Source: Bradyrhizobium sp. Arg816 (GTDB lineage: Bacteria; Pseudomonadota; Alphaproteobacteria; Rhizobiales; Xanthobacteraceae). Taken from it: 64,000 nt of DNA. How positions within the stretch are numbered: position 1 is the first letter of the stretch; every line of letters begins with the position of its first letter. Below are positions 34,763 to 43,273 of the stretch, one piece after another. A model generated the notes under the pieces. The model saw only the letters and a program-made list of their open reading frames with translations, made no database searches and was not told the origin of the DNA. Location of the stretch: assembly GCF_029989365.1 (NCBI RefSeq), contig NZ_JAPRAQ010000006.1, forward strand, positions 62,001-126,000, read 5' to 3'. The position numbers and the translations under genes are program-made.

Positions 34763-35103
34763 TTTCGTCCTCAGCCTCAGGCTCTTGCGGCCTGAATCCC
34801 TGTTGAAAATCGTGTTCTTCCGGGGCTCTTCGGCCCCTGGTCGCCTATTCCCTAATATATGTCACAGCCGCGTGACAGGAAGCTTAAATATTGTGAACCT
34901 TCAGCCCTTTCATTGTGCGGCGCACGCGTTTCTTGGGCATCCCGTTCTCAGGCGGCTATGTCAGGTGCAGCCACCATCCTATGCAACCGGTCCCGATTTG
35001 GTGCAATTTCACGGTAAATACTGGGTGAAACGGCCAAGCCCGCACTCAGTTCCGGCGGGAACCGGCAGCTTCAATCGGCTGGAAGTAGCGATATACCGCC
35101 GCC
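34763..35103. promoter_or_regulatory. Intergenic region with TGTCAC-N6-GTGACA palindrome
   Basis: A 341-base gap between the hydrolase start and the mipZ end. The notable element is TGTCAC (34860-34865), six bases, GTGACA (34872-34877), a symmetric operator-like site about 98 bases upstream of the hydrolase. I see no supported gene here. Confidence 0.45.
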
Positions 35104-36027
35104 TCAGGCGCCGAGGATGTCGTGGACCTCGAGCGGCTTGTCGACCTGGCTGAACCACTCGGCGCGATTTGCCGCACGGCGGCGGCCGCGTTCGTCGAGC
35201 GGCAGCTTGAGCTGACGGAGCAGGCCCGTCACCTCTTCCCGCGCGGTGAGATGGCCAAGGTTGGGCCGCATGCCGAGCGTTGCCTCGTCGATCTCGTCGA
35301 GCGCGGTCAGGCCGCGCGGAAAAAATTCGCGATAGACGACGCGCTCGGCGAAGCCGTCGACGTAGCGGAAGCCGAGCCGTAGCGACAAATCCTTGAGGCC
35401 CTCGGCGACGAGCTGCTTGTTGCGGGAGCCGAGCATCGACAGGCGGTTGCGCACGACGATCCAATCGGTGCTGGAGCCGTCGAGCTGGCGCCGCTTGCGC
35501 CTGACATCCCGCACCATCTCGGCATAGTGGCTCTCGCCCGTCACTGCGTAGTTGGCGGGATCGACGGTGCCGAGCACGTCGAAGTCGAGGAAGCTGTCGT
35601 TGATCGGCGTGACCAGCGTGTCGGCCATCGAGTGCGCCAAGCGCATCAGATAGCTGTCGGTGCCCGGCGTATCGATGACGATGAAGTCGAAATTGCTCTC
35701 GACCGCCGAGACCGCCTCCATGAACTGCAGGAACTCGGAATTCTCGTTCTCGGCGATCTGCATGGTCTCGCCGAGCTTGATGCAGCGATGCACCGGCAGC
35801 TCGAGGCCGAGGCCGGTGCGGCGCGCCCAGGCGGAACGGTTGCCGATGTAGCGGGTAAAGCTCTGCTGACGGCAGTCGAGGTCGATGGTGGCGACGCGCT
35901 GGCCGGCCTTCAGCAGCGCGACCGCGATGTGCAGGGCGGTGGTCGACTTGCCGGAGCCGCCTTTTTCGTTGCCGAGCACGACAACATGCGCCGAGCCGGA
36001 TTGGCCTTGGCTAGCCTGCACAAGCAT
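35104..36027 (-). CDS. mipZ: Division-plane positioning ATPase MipZ
   Basis: A 307-residue ParA/MinD-type ATPase. The deviant Walker A is N-E-K-G-G-S-G-K-S-T near residues 21-30, and the switch region contains I-D-T-P-G-T-D-S-Y. MipZ forms gradients from ParB at the poles and inhibits FtsZ assembly, placing division at mid-cell in alphaproteobacteria lacking MinCD. Length fits the family. ATG at 36027 is used; an in-frame ATG at 36042 is possible. Monocistronic, divergent from panC. Confidence 0.93.
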   Translation of the reverse strand: MLVQASQGQSGSAHVVVLGNEKGGSGKSTTALHIAVALLKAGQRVATIDLDCRQQSFTRYIGNRSAWARRTGLGLELPVHRCIKLGETMQIAENENSEFLQFMEAVSAVESNFDFIVIDTPGTDSYLMRLAHSMADTLVTPINDSFLDFDVLGTVDPANYAVTGESHYAEMVRDVRRKRRQLDGSSTDWIVVRNRLSMLGSRNKQLVAEGLKDLSLRLGFRYVDGFAERVVYREFFPRGLTALDEIDEATLGMRPNLGHLTAREEVTGLLRQLKLPLDERGRRRAANRAEWFSQVDKPLEVHDILGA

Positions 36028-36310
36028 AGTGATCCTCAACACCCCTAATGAATATCTTCGAGTTGGCCGCGTCTGCGGTCAAGTGAAATGCGTGACAGTA
36101 AATGCAAATCGCACGCGCCGTTGTTCGACATGAATCACGGCGCCATCCCTCGCCTGTGATTCAGCCCACGATGTCGCGACATCATGCGCGGCCTCGCGCG
36201 GGATGCTGTGCCGCATCCGAATGCATGGCGTCCACGATCGACCCTTGTTAAGGTTAGCCGGCCGGGCGCCGGGACGCGCCCGCCTCCCATTCCCAACCTG
36301 TCGAGTCCTG

Positions 36311-37162
36311 ATGTCACGAAGCCCCTTGATCGCCCGCACGGTCCCCGCCTTGCGACGCGCCGTCGACAATCTTCGCAAGCGAAAGGCCACGATCGCGCTG
36401 GTCCCGACCATGGGGGCCCTCCATGACGGGCATGTGTCGCTGGTGCGCCTCGCCAAGCGGCGCGCGAGTCGCGTCGTGGTGTCGATCTTCGTCAACCCGA
36501 CCCAGTTCGCCCCGACCGAGGACTTTGGTGCCTATCCGCGCACCTGGAAGTCCGATCTCGCCAAGCTCGCCGCCGAGGACGTCGACATCGTCTGGCACCC
36601 CGGCGCCGAGGCGATGTATCCGGGCGGCTTTGCGACCCGCATCGTGCCGGAGGGGCCGGCGCTGGCCGGCCTGGAGGACCGCTTCAGGCCGCACTTCTTC
36701 GGCGGCGTCGCCACCGTCGTCGGCAAGTTGTTCACGCAGTGCCGGCCGGATGTCGCGATCTTCGGCGAGAAGGATTTTCAGCAGTTGCGGGTGGTGACGC
36801 AGATGGCGCGCGACCTCGACCTCGGCGTCAAGGTGACCGGCTCCCGCACCGTGCGCGAGCGTGATGGGCTCGCGATGTCTTCGCGCAACGTCTATCTCTC
36901 GCCGGAGGAGCGGCAGACCGCGACCACGCTTTACCGCGCCATGAAGGACAGCGCCGGGCGCATCCGCGCCGGCGAAGCGATCGCATCCGAGATGGCGCGC
37001 GGCGCCGGGATGATCACGGCGGCCGGCTTTGCGCTCGACTATTTCGAGGCGCGCCATGCCGAGACGCTCGCGCCGGTCACCTCGCGCAAGGACGGCCCGT
37101 TGCGGATCCTGGTGGCGGCCAAGCTCGGCACGACCCGGCTGATCGACAATATCGCGGTGTAA
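36311..37162 (+). CDS. panC: Pantoate-beta-alanine ligase
   Basis: A 283-residue pantothenate synthetase that joins pantoate and beta-alanine with ATP. The nucleotidyltransferase motif P-T-M-G-A-L-H-D-G-H lies near residue 34, and S-S-R-N-V-Y-L near 190 is the KMSKS-like region. The catalytic loop G-E-K-D-F-Q-Q-L is present. panB is not adjacent. The C-terminal R-L-I-D-N-I fits. Confidence 0.95.
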   Translation: MSRSPLIARTVPALRRAVDNLRKRKATIALVPTMGALHDGHVSLVRLAKRRASRVVVSIFVNPTQFAPTEDFGAYPRTWKSDLAKLAAEDVDIVWHPGAEAMYPGGFATRIVPEGPALAGLEDRFRPHFFGGVATVVGKLFTQCRPDVAIFGEKDFQQLRVVTQMARDLDLGVKVTGSRTVRERDGLAMSSRNVYLSPEERQTATTLYRAMKDSAGRIRAGEAIASEMARGAGMITAAGFALDYFEARHAETLAPVTSRKDGPLRILVAAKLGTTRLIDNIAV

Positions 37163-37238
37163 CCGCCAGGGTCGATCTTGCGCGTTCCCTCGCCCGGATG
37201 GATGATCGGCGCGAGGGAACGGGCCGGCTGGCAGGGGC

Positions 37239-37988
37239 ATGTCATTCATCCGCACGATGATCGTGAACGGCGTGCTGGCGCTTGTCGCCGCGACTGCCGC
37301 CCAGGCGCAACAGCGCCCGCCGGTCGGCCTGTACGGGTCGCCGCCGGATGCGATGATCTTCTACGTCGCCCATGGCCCCGCCGGGGCCTGCGGACCGGGC
37401 TGCTCCGACTGGATCGCCGCCGAGGGCACGGTGCAATGGGACAGCTACAAGCGGCGGATCGCGATTCTCGATCGCCAGGCGGGACACAAGCTGCCGCTCG
37501 TCATCCATAGCTGGGGCAGCTCCAACCTCAATGTTGCAGTCAGCATGGGCCGCATCCTGCGCGACCGCGGCCTGGATGCCACCGCCGGCGCGACCGAGGT
37601 CGAGGCCTGCGCCGGCAAGCCGGAAGCCGATTGTTTTGCGCTGAAGCGCCCGGGCGGGCCGCTCGGTGCCAAGGTGTCCTTGCCGGATCCGGCATGCGAT
37701 TTCGCGTGCGTCCTCATGCTCGCGGGCGGGGTGCATCGCAGCCTCCCGCAGGGGGCGACGGTGGTGCTGACCGGCCGCTCCATCCGCAATCGCCGCGCGC
37801 CCAACGTGGCGCCCGAACAGCGCGAGAGCCTGACGGCGATCTTTGGCGAGCAGTATCGCAAGTACCTGCTCGAGATGGGCGTCGAGCCCGAACTGGTCGA
37901 CATCATCGACGCCATCGGGGAAGGCGGGCGTCCGGTCGTGATGCCGCCCTCCGACTGGGCGCGGCTGCACATCGTCACGTCGCCATGA
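37239..37988 (+). CDS. Exported protein of the COG3904 type
   Basis: A 249-residue protein with a signal peptide (V-N-G-V-L-A-L-V-A-A-T-A-A-Q-A). The mature part has F-Y-V-A-H-G-P-A-G-A-C-G-P-G-C-S-D-W-I-A-A-E-G and a Cys-rich middle (A-C-D-F-A-C-V-L-M-L-A-G-G), which fit periplasmic proteins with a ClpP/crotonase-like fold. The family is not characterised. Six Cys suggest disulfides. It follows panC by 76 bases. Confidence 0.7.
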   Translation: MSFIRTMIVNGVLALVAATAAQAQQRPPVGLYGSPPDAMIFYVAHGPAGACGPGCSDWIAAEGTVQWDSYKRRIAILDRQAGHKLPLVIHSWGSSNLNVAVSMGRILRDRGLDATAGATEVEACAGKPEADCFALKRPGGPLGAKVSLPDPACDFACVLMLAGGVHRSLPQGATVVLTGRSIRNRRAPNVAPEQRESLTAIFGEQYRKYLLEMGVEPELVDIIDAIGEGGRPVVMPPSDWARLHIVTSP

Positions 37989-37996
37989 GCGCCGCG

Positions 37997-38437
37997 TCAG
38001 AGCAGTCCGAGATCGCGCAGCTCGCGCCGCATCGGCTCCGGCATCGCCGCGATCGAGCCGGCGGCCGACTTGCCGAGATCGGGCGGCACGGAATCATCGC
38101 TGAGATAGCGCCAGCCCTGGAACGGCCGCATCGGCCGCGGCGATACCGAGATCAGCTTCGGCTGCATCACGATCCGGCAACGGCCGATGCCGTCCTTGTC
38201 GCGGAACGGCTCGATGCCGATGATCTTTTCCCGCGCGGCGATCTCGCCCTTGATCACCCAGTAGAGCGATCCGCCCGCCAGGATCTCGGCGTCGCGCTTG
38301 GGCACCATGCGGGTGATGTGGATGTGATGTTGCGGCAGACCTTTCTTCTTGGCGGTCTGCATCCGTTCGGCGATCCATCCCTTCAATTCCTTGACGGAGT
38401 CGCAGCCGACGGCGAGCTTGATCAGATGTAGCGGCAT
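37997..38437 (-). CDS. DUF1489 family protein
   Basis: A 146-residue cytoplasmic protein of a conserved alphaproteobacterial family. Typical segments are H-L-I-K-L-A-V-G near the start, H-I-T-R-M-V-P-K-R near residue 40 and F-Q-G-W-R-Y-L near 106. Function unknown. It is transcribed away from the neighbouring 332-residue gene 42 bases upstream. Confidence 0.88.
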   Translation of the reverse strand: MPLHLIKLAVGCDSVKELKGWIAERMQTAKKKGLPQHHIHITRMVPKRDAEILAGGSLYWVIKGEIAAREKIIGIEPFRDKDGIGRCRIVMQPKLISVSPRPMRPFQGWRYLSDDSVPPDLGKSAAGSIAAMPEPMRRELRDLGLL

Positions 38438-38479
38438 GCCCCAGCATTAGCCGGGCAGCCACGCATTTGGAATGCCAAA

Positions 38480-39478
38480 CTATTCCTTATCCGCAGCCGC
38501 AGGAGCCGGGGCTGGGGCCGGCGGGGCGAGCGGAACCGGTGCTGCCGCCGGCGCACGCGCGGCCTTCGGTGCCGGCGGCTTCTTCGCAGCCGGCGCCGCT
38601 GGAGCAGCGGCCTGCGCCGAGGTCGGAGCGGACGGGCGCGGCGCCGAGGCTGCGCCTCCGGCAGGCGCAGCCTGTCGCACCGCCGCCGTGGGCGGCTCCG
38701 GATTCATGATGCTCACCGGCGGCGTCGATGACGCGCTCGGGAACTCCGCATTGGTCGGCCTGCCCGTCGGCATCGATGGCGGCATCCCGGCAAGCGCCGC
38801 GGTGGCCGGCATCGCCGGTCCCGTTGCCGTTGCGGGCGCGTTCCAGCCTGGCGCATAGCGTGCGACCAGCGTGTCGTAGAGATGGGAATCCATGTTGGCG
38901 GCGACCCGCTGCTGATCGGTCAGCGAGCGGAAGGCGGAGCAGTCGAACTGCGTGCAGCCGTCGCGTGCGACCAGCACCTGCGCGACGAGACCGTAGCGGT
39001 CGCGCTCCAGCGCCTTGCGCAGCACCTTCATGTCCAGCGTCAGGCTCTTCTCGGCGGTCGCGGCATCGCCGAGCGCGGTGAGTCGGTCGATCCGCGCGGC
39101 GGTGTAGGAGACGGCCGCTGCCGCCGCGTCAGGCGAGCCGAACAGCGCCTTCTCGCAACCGATCGCCACGGCATTGCCGGCGAGATCGTCGAGACAGGAC
39201 AACGCCGGCAGGCTGGCGACGACCGCTGCCTGCGCGCGCGCCTCGCCCGGAGCCGCCACCTCCGCCGGACCATGAACGCGCACGGTGGCAGCCACGGCGA
39301 TGGCAATGGAAAGCAGCGCGATGACCGTCAGCGCGCCGTTGGCAACCGACCTTTCGGCGCGCAGCAGCGTGATCAGGAGGATCAGTCCGAGGAAGCCGGC
39401 GGCTACCAGGATCATCCACATCGGTACGGCCTGCGAGCGCCCGATCTGGTCGAACGAAGTGGCCCATGCCCAGTTCAT
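38480..39478 (-). CDS. Membrane protein with Pro/Ala-rich C-terminus
   Basis: A 332-residue protein. Two hydrophobic helices near residues 18-38 and 47-65 anchor it. The periplasmic part has four conserved-looking cysteines (S-C-L-D-D, I-G-C-E-K, D-G-C-T, F-D-C-S) and a helical region. The last 100 residues are Ala/Pro-rich low-complexity, typical of cell-wall-spanning linkers. I recognise no named family. It ends 43 bases from the DUF1489 gene and may be in one transcript with it. Confidence 0.7.
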   Translation of the reverse strand: MNWAWATSFDQIGRSQAVPMWMILVAAGFLGLILLITLLRAERSVANGALTVIALLSIAIAVAATVRVHGPAEVAAPGEARAQAAVVASLPALSCLDDLAGNAVAIGCEKALFGSPDAAAAAVSYTAARIDRLTALGDAATAEKSLTLDMKVLRKALERDRYGLVAQVLVARDGCTQFDCSAFRSLTDQQRVAANMDSHLYDTLVARYAPGWNAPATATGPAMPATAALAGMPPSMPTGRPTNAEFPSASSTPPVSIMNPEPPTAAVRQAAPAGGAASAPRPSAPTSAQAAAPAAPAAKKPPAPKAARAPAAAPVPLAPPAPAPAPAAADKE

Positions 39479-39635
39479 GCGCGACGTCCCCTCACGCGAG
39501 CAAAGAGCGAATGGTCAAAGCGAGCCCCCGCGAGTCGGCAACTGCCCCCGGTTCACCATGTCGAGGCGAAGGGGGCCTTTTGACGGCGAGCGAAGCGAAT
39601 TCGTCCGCGATGTCAATGCGCGGCACAGTCATCCG

Positions 39636-39908
39636 TCAGGATTGGGCGAGCTGGCTTTCCTTGGCGACGCGCTCGAAAGCTTCAGTCGAACTCTTGATGC
39701 GGTACTGGCAGTCGTCGCCATCCGTCGGAAGCAGGCGGATGATCTCGTATGAGCCACTCGCAGCCGGGCGCGCGACGTTGCTGGCAGTGAACAGTACGCG
39801 CGTTCCCACGGGGAATTTATGCTTCAACGCCCATCTCCATGACTCAAACAGCGCCGGCCGTGCCCAGGGTCCCACTGCGACGGACCGGCTGAAAACCCGG
39901 TGTGACAT
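39636..39908 (-). CDS. Small basic protein (90 aa)
   Basis: A 90-residue protein whose C-terminal half (F-P-V-G-T-R-V-L-F-T, then G-S-Y-E-I-I-R-L-L-P-T-D-G-D-D, Q-Y-R-I-K-S-S) looks like a small SH3-like beta-barrel, often found in rhizobial hypotheticals. The start is uncertain (ATG at 39908 or internal). Function unknown. Confidence 0.62.
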   Translation of the reverse strand: MSHRVFSRSVAVGPWARPALFESWRWALKHKFPVGTRVLFTASNVARPAASGSYEIIRLLPTDGDDCQYRIKSSTEAFERVAKESQLAQS

Positions 39909-40032
39909 ATAGCACGCGATGCGGCGCTTTGGCCAGCGGTATACAGGCATGGCAAATAGGCCGATCCGGCAGTATTTTCAGGACGATAGTGCGGGAACCG
40001 GTGAGTGGAGGATACCGCTGGAACCCGCTCCC

Positions 40033-40401
40033 TCAGGCGGTGTGGGGCAGATGACCCTCCGGGCTTGCCTGGTCCACGGCCTTGGGCAGTTCCTGGGCCA
40101 GAATCTGGCCGAGCTGGTCGACCGGGATGTTGTAGCGTGCCGCGAGCTGGCGAACGGTTTCGTTGCCGAGCACCGCACGGAGCTGGTCGGCCGAGATCGG
40201 CAGGTTCTGGCCATTGCCGAGCCAGGACTTGACCTGGTCACCGAAGCCGGACTGCTGGAGCTTGGCGACGATTGCGCTGAGGCCGCCCTGATTGTTGCTG
40301 CCGAGCACCTCGTTCAGCACGGCGGGCAAGACCGCGGCGCCGAGCTGACCGAGCGCGCTCCGAAGCGCGGGGTTGTTTTCCAGCGAGTCCAGGATTCCCA
40401 T
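40033..40401 (-). CDS. YidB family protein (DUF937)
   Basis: A 122-residue mostly helical protein beginning M-G-I-L-D-S-L. The second half contains I-S-A-D-Q-L-R-A-V-L-G-N-E-T-V-R-Q-L-A, the typical YidB/DUF937 repeat. Function unknown in the family. It ends 91 bases downstream of the GST gene stop on the same strand. Confidence 0.88.
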   Translation of the reverse strand: MGILDSLENNPALRSALGQLGAAVLPAVLNEVLGSNNQGGLSAIVAKLQQSGFGDQVKSWLGNGQNLPISADQLRAVLGNETVRQLAARYNIPVDQLGQILAQELPKAVDQASPEGHLPHTA

Positions 40402-40490
40402 GACCGTGCCCTCTCCCAAGCGGTCTTTCCACCGCGATTGAGCGCCGCCAGCCTGCACACCGTCAAGCGGCGCCCGATCACATTCGCGGG

Positions 40491-41153
40491 TTAGACGTTC
40501 TCGAACCTCTCGATGACGAGCGTTTCGGCGATGCCGTCGCGAGTCCATTCCTGGAACGCCGGCAGCGCCATCATCGTGTCCATGTAGGCCCTGGTCTCCG
40601 GCGTGACCTCGATCGCGTAGGTGCGGAAACGGTGCACGACCGGGGCGTACATCGCATCCGCCGCACCGAAGCGGCCGAACAGGAACGGTCCCTTGGCACC
40701 GTAGCGCGCCCGGCACTCCCGCCAGATCTCCTGCACACGCGCGACGTTGGCCTTGGCATCCGCCGACAGCGTCACGGCGCCCACGGGGCGGTGCAGGTTC
40801 ATGCCGCATTCGTTGCGCAAGGCCATGAAGCCGGAATGCATCTCGGCGCACACCGAACGGGCGTGCGCGCGGGCGGCGACATCGTCGGGCCACAGCTTCA
40901 CGTCCGGGTAGCGCTCGGCGATGTACTCGATGATGCTGAGCGAATCCCACACCGTGATGTCGCCGTCGACCAGCACCGGCACCTTGCCGGCACGGCTGAA
41001 GGACAGGATCTGATCCTTGTCCGCGGGATTATCCGTGTAGAGCGGAATGACGGTCTCGACGAACGGGATGTCATTGGCGCGCAGTGCGAGCCATGGCCGC
41101 ATCGACCATGACGAGTAATTTTTGTTTCCGATCGCGAGCTTGAGCGCTGCCAT
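40491..41153 (-). CDS. Glutathione S-transferase
   Basis: A 220-residue GST. The thioredoxin-like N-domain has N-K-N-Y-S-S-W-S-M-R-P-W near residue 9, with Ser in the catalytic position, and the G-K-V-P-V-L and D-S-L-S-I-I-E-Y segments that hold glutathione. The helical C-domain follows. It resembles the YfcF/YfcG side of the family. Cytoplasmic. Confidence 0.92.
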   Translation of the reverse strand: MAALKLAIGNKNYSSWSMRPWLALRANDIPFVETVIPLYTDNPADKDQILSFSRAGKVPVLVDGDITVWDSLSIIEYIAERYPDVKLWPDDVAARAHARSVCAEMHSGFMALRNECGMNLHRPVGAVTLSADAKANVARVQEIWRECRARYGAKGPFLFGRFGAADAMYAPVVHRFRTYAIEVTPETRAYMDTMMALPAFQEWTRDGIAETLVIERFENV

Positions 41154-41277
41154 GTCGCTGGTCCTTCCCTGAGTCCCCTGGATGCGGCTGCTTTTAGCGC
41201 CATCGCCTGCCGCCAATCAATCGTTGCCGCACCCGGCCGCGCATGGCAATCGTTGCGATCTTCGCGAGGAGTTAGAC

Positions 41278-41994
41278 ATGAGCAGGCATTGGGTCGACAT
41301 CACGGCGGTCGGCTTCTTCATCATCGAATGGCTGGTCTATGCCCTCACGCTGGAGCACTCGGCCTATGGCCGCGACAGCCTGTCGGCGCGCATGAACCGC
41401 TATCGCGAGGTCTGGGTGCGCCGCCTGCTCGACCGCGACACCCGGATGGTCGACATGCAGATCATGGCCTCGCTCCAGAACGGCACCGCCTTCTTCGCCT
41501 CCACCAGCCTGTTCGCGCTCGGCGGCGCGCTGGCGCTGCTGCACGCCACCAACGACGCCATCACCATCCTCGCCAAGCTCCCGATCGACCTCAGCACCTC
41601 GCCCGCAATGTGGGAGTTGAAATGCGTCGGCCTGGTGCTGATCTGCGTCTACGCCTTCTTCAAATTCGCCTGGGCCTATCGCCTGTTCAATTATGTCGCG
41701 ATCCTGTTCGGCGGCATGCCGCCGGCCGACCGGCGCGACACGCCCGAGGCCGAGGCCCACGTCATCCGCACCTCGCGCCTGTTCGAATCCGCCGGCCGCC
41801 ACTTCAACCGCGGCCAGCGCGCCTTCTTCTTCGCACTCGGCTATCTCGGCTGGTTCGTCAGCCCCTGGGTGCTGTTCGTGACCACGGCGGCGGTGGTGGT
41901 CGTGACCTGGCGAAGGCAGTTCGCGTCCAGTGCCTGGGCGGCGATGGCGCCGGAAGAGGTGGACGGCGATGGGGGGCCGAGGCGCGGTCATTGA
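41278..41994 (+). CDS. DUF599 membrane protein
   Basis: A 238-residue inner-membrane protein with four or five hydrophobic segments and the D-x-x-A-V-G-F-F start typical of the family. Conserved segments N-R-Y-R-E-V-W, R-M-V-D-M-Q-I-M and F-K-F-A-W-A-Y-R are present. Function unknown. GAGGAG precedes the ATG. Divergent from the GST gene. Confidence 0.85.
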   Translation: MSRHWVDITAVGFFIIEWLVYALTLEHSAYGRDSLSARMNRYREVWVRRLLDRDTRMVDMQIMASLQNGTAFFASTSLFALGGALALLHATNDAITILAKLPIDLSTSPAMWELKCVGLVLICVYAFFKFAWAYRLFNYVAILFGGMPPADRRDTPEAEAHVIRTSRLFESAGRHFNRGQRAFFFALGYLGWFVSPWVLFVTTAAVVVVTWRRQFASSAWAAMAPEEVDGDGGPRRGH

Positions 41995-42010
41995 TCCCGG
42001 CTCTCTCCAC

Positions 42011-42127
42011 GTCGTCATTGCGAGCGCCTTGTCCGCCATAGCTCGAAGAGCGACGGCGGAAGCGAAGCAATCCAAAATCTTTCCGCAGCGGCAGTCTGGA
42101 TTGCTTCGCTATGCTTCCGATGACGAC
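42011..42127. repeat. Dispersed palindromic repeat, GAAGCAATCCA family
   Basis: Outer CGTCAT/ATGACG and inner 14-base arms AGCGAAGCAATCCA (42061-42074) with exact complement (42097-42110). This resembles a repeat family common in Bradyrhizobium intergenic regions. Confidence 0.72.
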
Positions 42128-42140
42128 ACGATTGGCTCCG

Positions 42141-42335
42141 TCACTTCCTGCGCATCGTCCCGGACCGGCAATCGAATCTGGCCACAGGCCGATCCATCTG
42201 CCAGAGCTCCACGTCGTGACCGTCGACGAGTCTCTCCGCGGAGCTGATCGCAGCTTCGTCGTCGATGCAATCCATGTGGATCATTCTGATGGGACGATCG
42301 TGTAGTCCCACGATCAATGCACGGTAAGCGGACAT
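42141..42335 (-). CDS. Small conserved protein (64 aa)
   Basis: A 64-residue soluble protein: M-S-A-Y-R-A-L-I-V-G-L-H-D-R-P, D-C-I-D-D-E-A-A-I-S-S-A, G-H-D-V-E-L-W-Q-M-D-R. The same V-D-G-H-D-V-E-L-W pattern occurs in many small Bradyrhizobium proteins. Function unknown; the compact beta-alpha-beta layout suggests a ferredoxin-like fold. Confidence 0.7.
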   Translation of the reverse strand: MSAYRALIVGLHDRPIRMIHMDCIDDEAAISSAERLVDGHDVELWQMDRPVARFDCRSGTMRRK

Positions 42336-42382
42336 TTTGGCCTCCAGGCAAGGCGCGATAGCAAGCGCGGGCCGGAAGAATG

Positions 42383-42455
42383 GCGCTGCCGGCATTTGAA
42401 TGCGATGGGGAGTGCATCGTCTGTTTATAAGTGCGGCGTAAGTTGCCGGCAGCGC
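42383..42455. repeat. Spaced inverted repeat
   Basis: 12-base arms GCGCTGCCGGCA (42383-42394) and TGCCGGCAGCGC (42444-42455) separated by 49 bases, in the divergent region between the 64-residue and 146-residue genes. Confidence 0.45.
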
Positions 42456-42579
42456 TCGGCCGAGGCCGATCCTATGCCGATCCTATGCAATCGCGATCGC
42501 GCCAATCTCGAAATCATACGGCATCCAGCACCATATCCGCTCCGTCGCGCAAGCTCGCGCGGCGTAGCGAACTGGTGAA

Positions 42580-43020
42580 ATGATGTCGAATTCAGGGGTT
42601 AGCGACAGGATCATCGATCCGATGATGGCCATCGCGAACTGCTCGACGCGGCAACGCATCGTCGTGGTCGGCGCAAAGAGCATGGAATTGATGATGGAGC
42701 TGCACCGTCGCGGATATCTGCTGGCGGCGGCGGCAGGTAATTGCGGCCTCCCGGCCGGTCAATATGAAGTCGCGCTCGTGGATTGGCGGCGACGCACGCT
42801 TCACACACTCGATGCGACAGTGGATTGGCTCGACGATTTCCTGAGCCCCCGCGCCGTGCTGGTCATCTGGCTCGACGCGCAGAAGGCAGCCGCGAAGGAA
42901 GCATTGCGTGCCGCGGTGACGAAGCGCGGCTTCGTGGTCCTGCAAGGCGCCGACCATCCCTGCGGCAGCGTGCTTCTGGCGCGCCGTTCGGAGGCCATCG
43001 CCCTTCGGCAGGCCGCGTGA
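42580..43020 (+). CDS. Conserved hypothetical protein (146 aa)
   Basis: A 146-residue soluble protein starting after a polar leader, with R-Q-R-I-V-V-V-G-A near residue 24, L-M-M-E-L-H-R-R-G-Y, C-G-L-P-A-G-Q-Y-E-V-A-L-V-D-W and V-L-V-I-W-L-D-A-Q. The Rossmann-like alternation resembles methyltransferase-like folds without a glycine-rich cofactor loop. I recall similar proteins in Bradyrhizobium, but function is unknown. Confidence 0.68.
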   Translation: MMSNSGVSDRIIDPMMAIANCSTRQRIVVVGAKSMELMMELHRRGYLLAAAAGNCGLPAGQYEVALVDWRRRTLHTLDATVDWLDDFLSPRAVLVIWLDAQKAAAKEALRAAVTKRGFVVLQGADHPCGSVLLARRSEAIALRQAA

Positions 43021-43050
43021 ACATCCGCCGAAACTCATGGATTTGATCCG

Positions 43051-43242
43051 ATGCCAAAATCGAATATTCGACGCACCGTCATTCGCGCGTGGATGGCTCT
43101 CGCACCGGCGCAGCGACGCTCCGCCGAGCAGGCCGGCGCGTTTGCACGGCACACCATCGAAAGACATAGCCTGCCACGCAGCCGGAGAACGCCGCACGCC
43201 GTGATCATGGCGTGGTTGAAGCCGCGAACCGGGAGGCCTTAG
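43051..43242 (+). CDS. Small basic hypothetical protein (63 aa)
   Basis: A 63-residue, highly basic protein (M-P-K-S-N-I-R-R-T-V-I-R-A-W) with helix-rich centre. It starts 30 bases after the preceding gene in the same direction. No family recognised. Confidence 0.4.
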   Translation: MPKSNIRRTVIRAWMALAPAQRRSAEQAGAFARHTIERHSLPRSRRTPHAVIMAWLKPRTGRP

Positions 43243-43273
43243 CTCGCAGGATGGATGGAGTGGAGCGAGCCGC

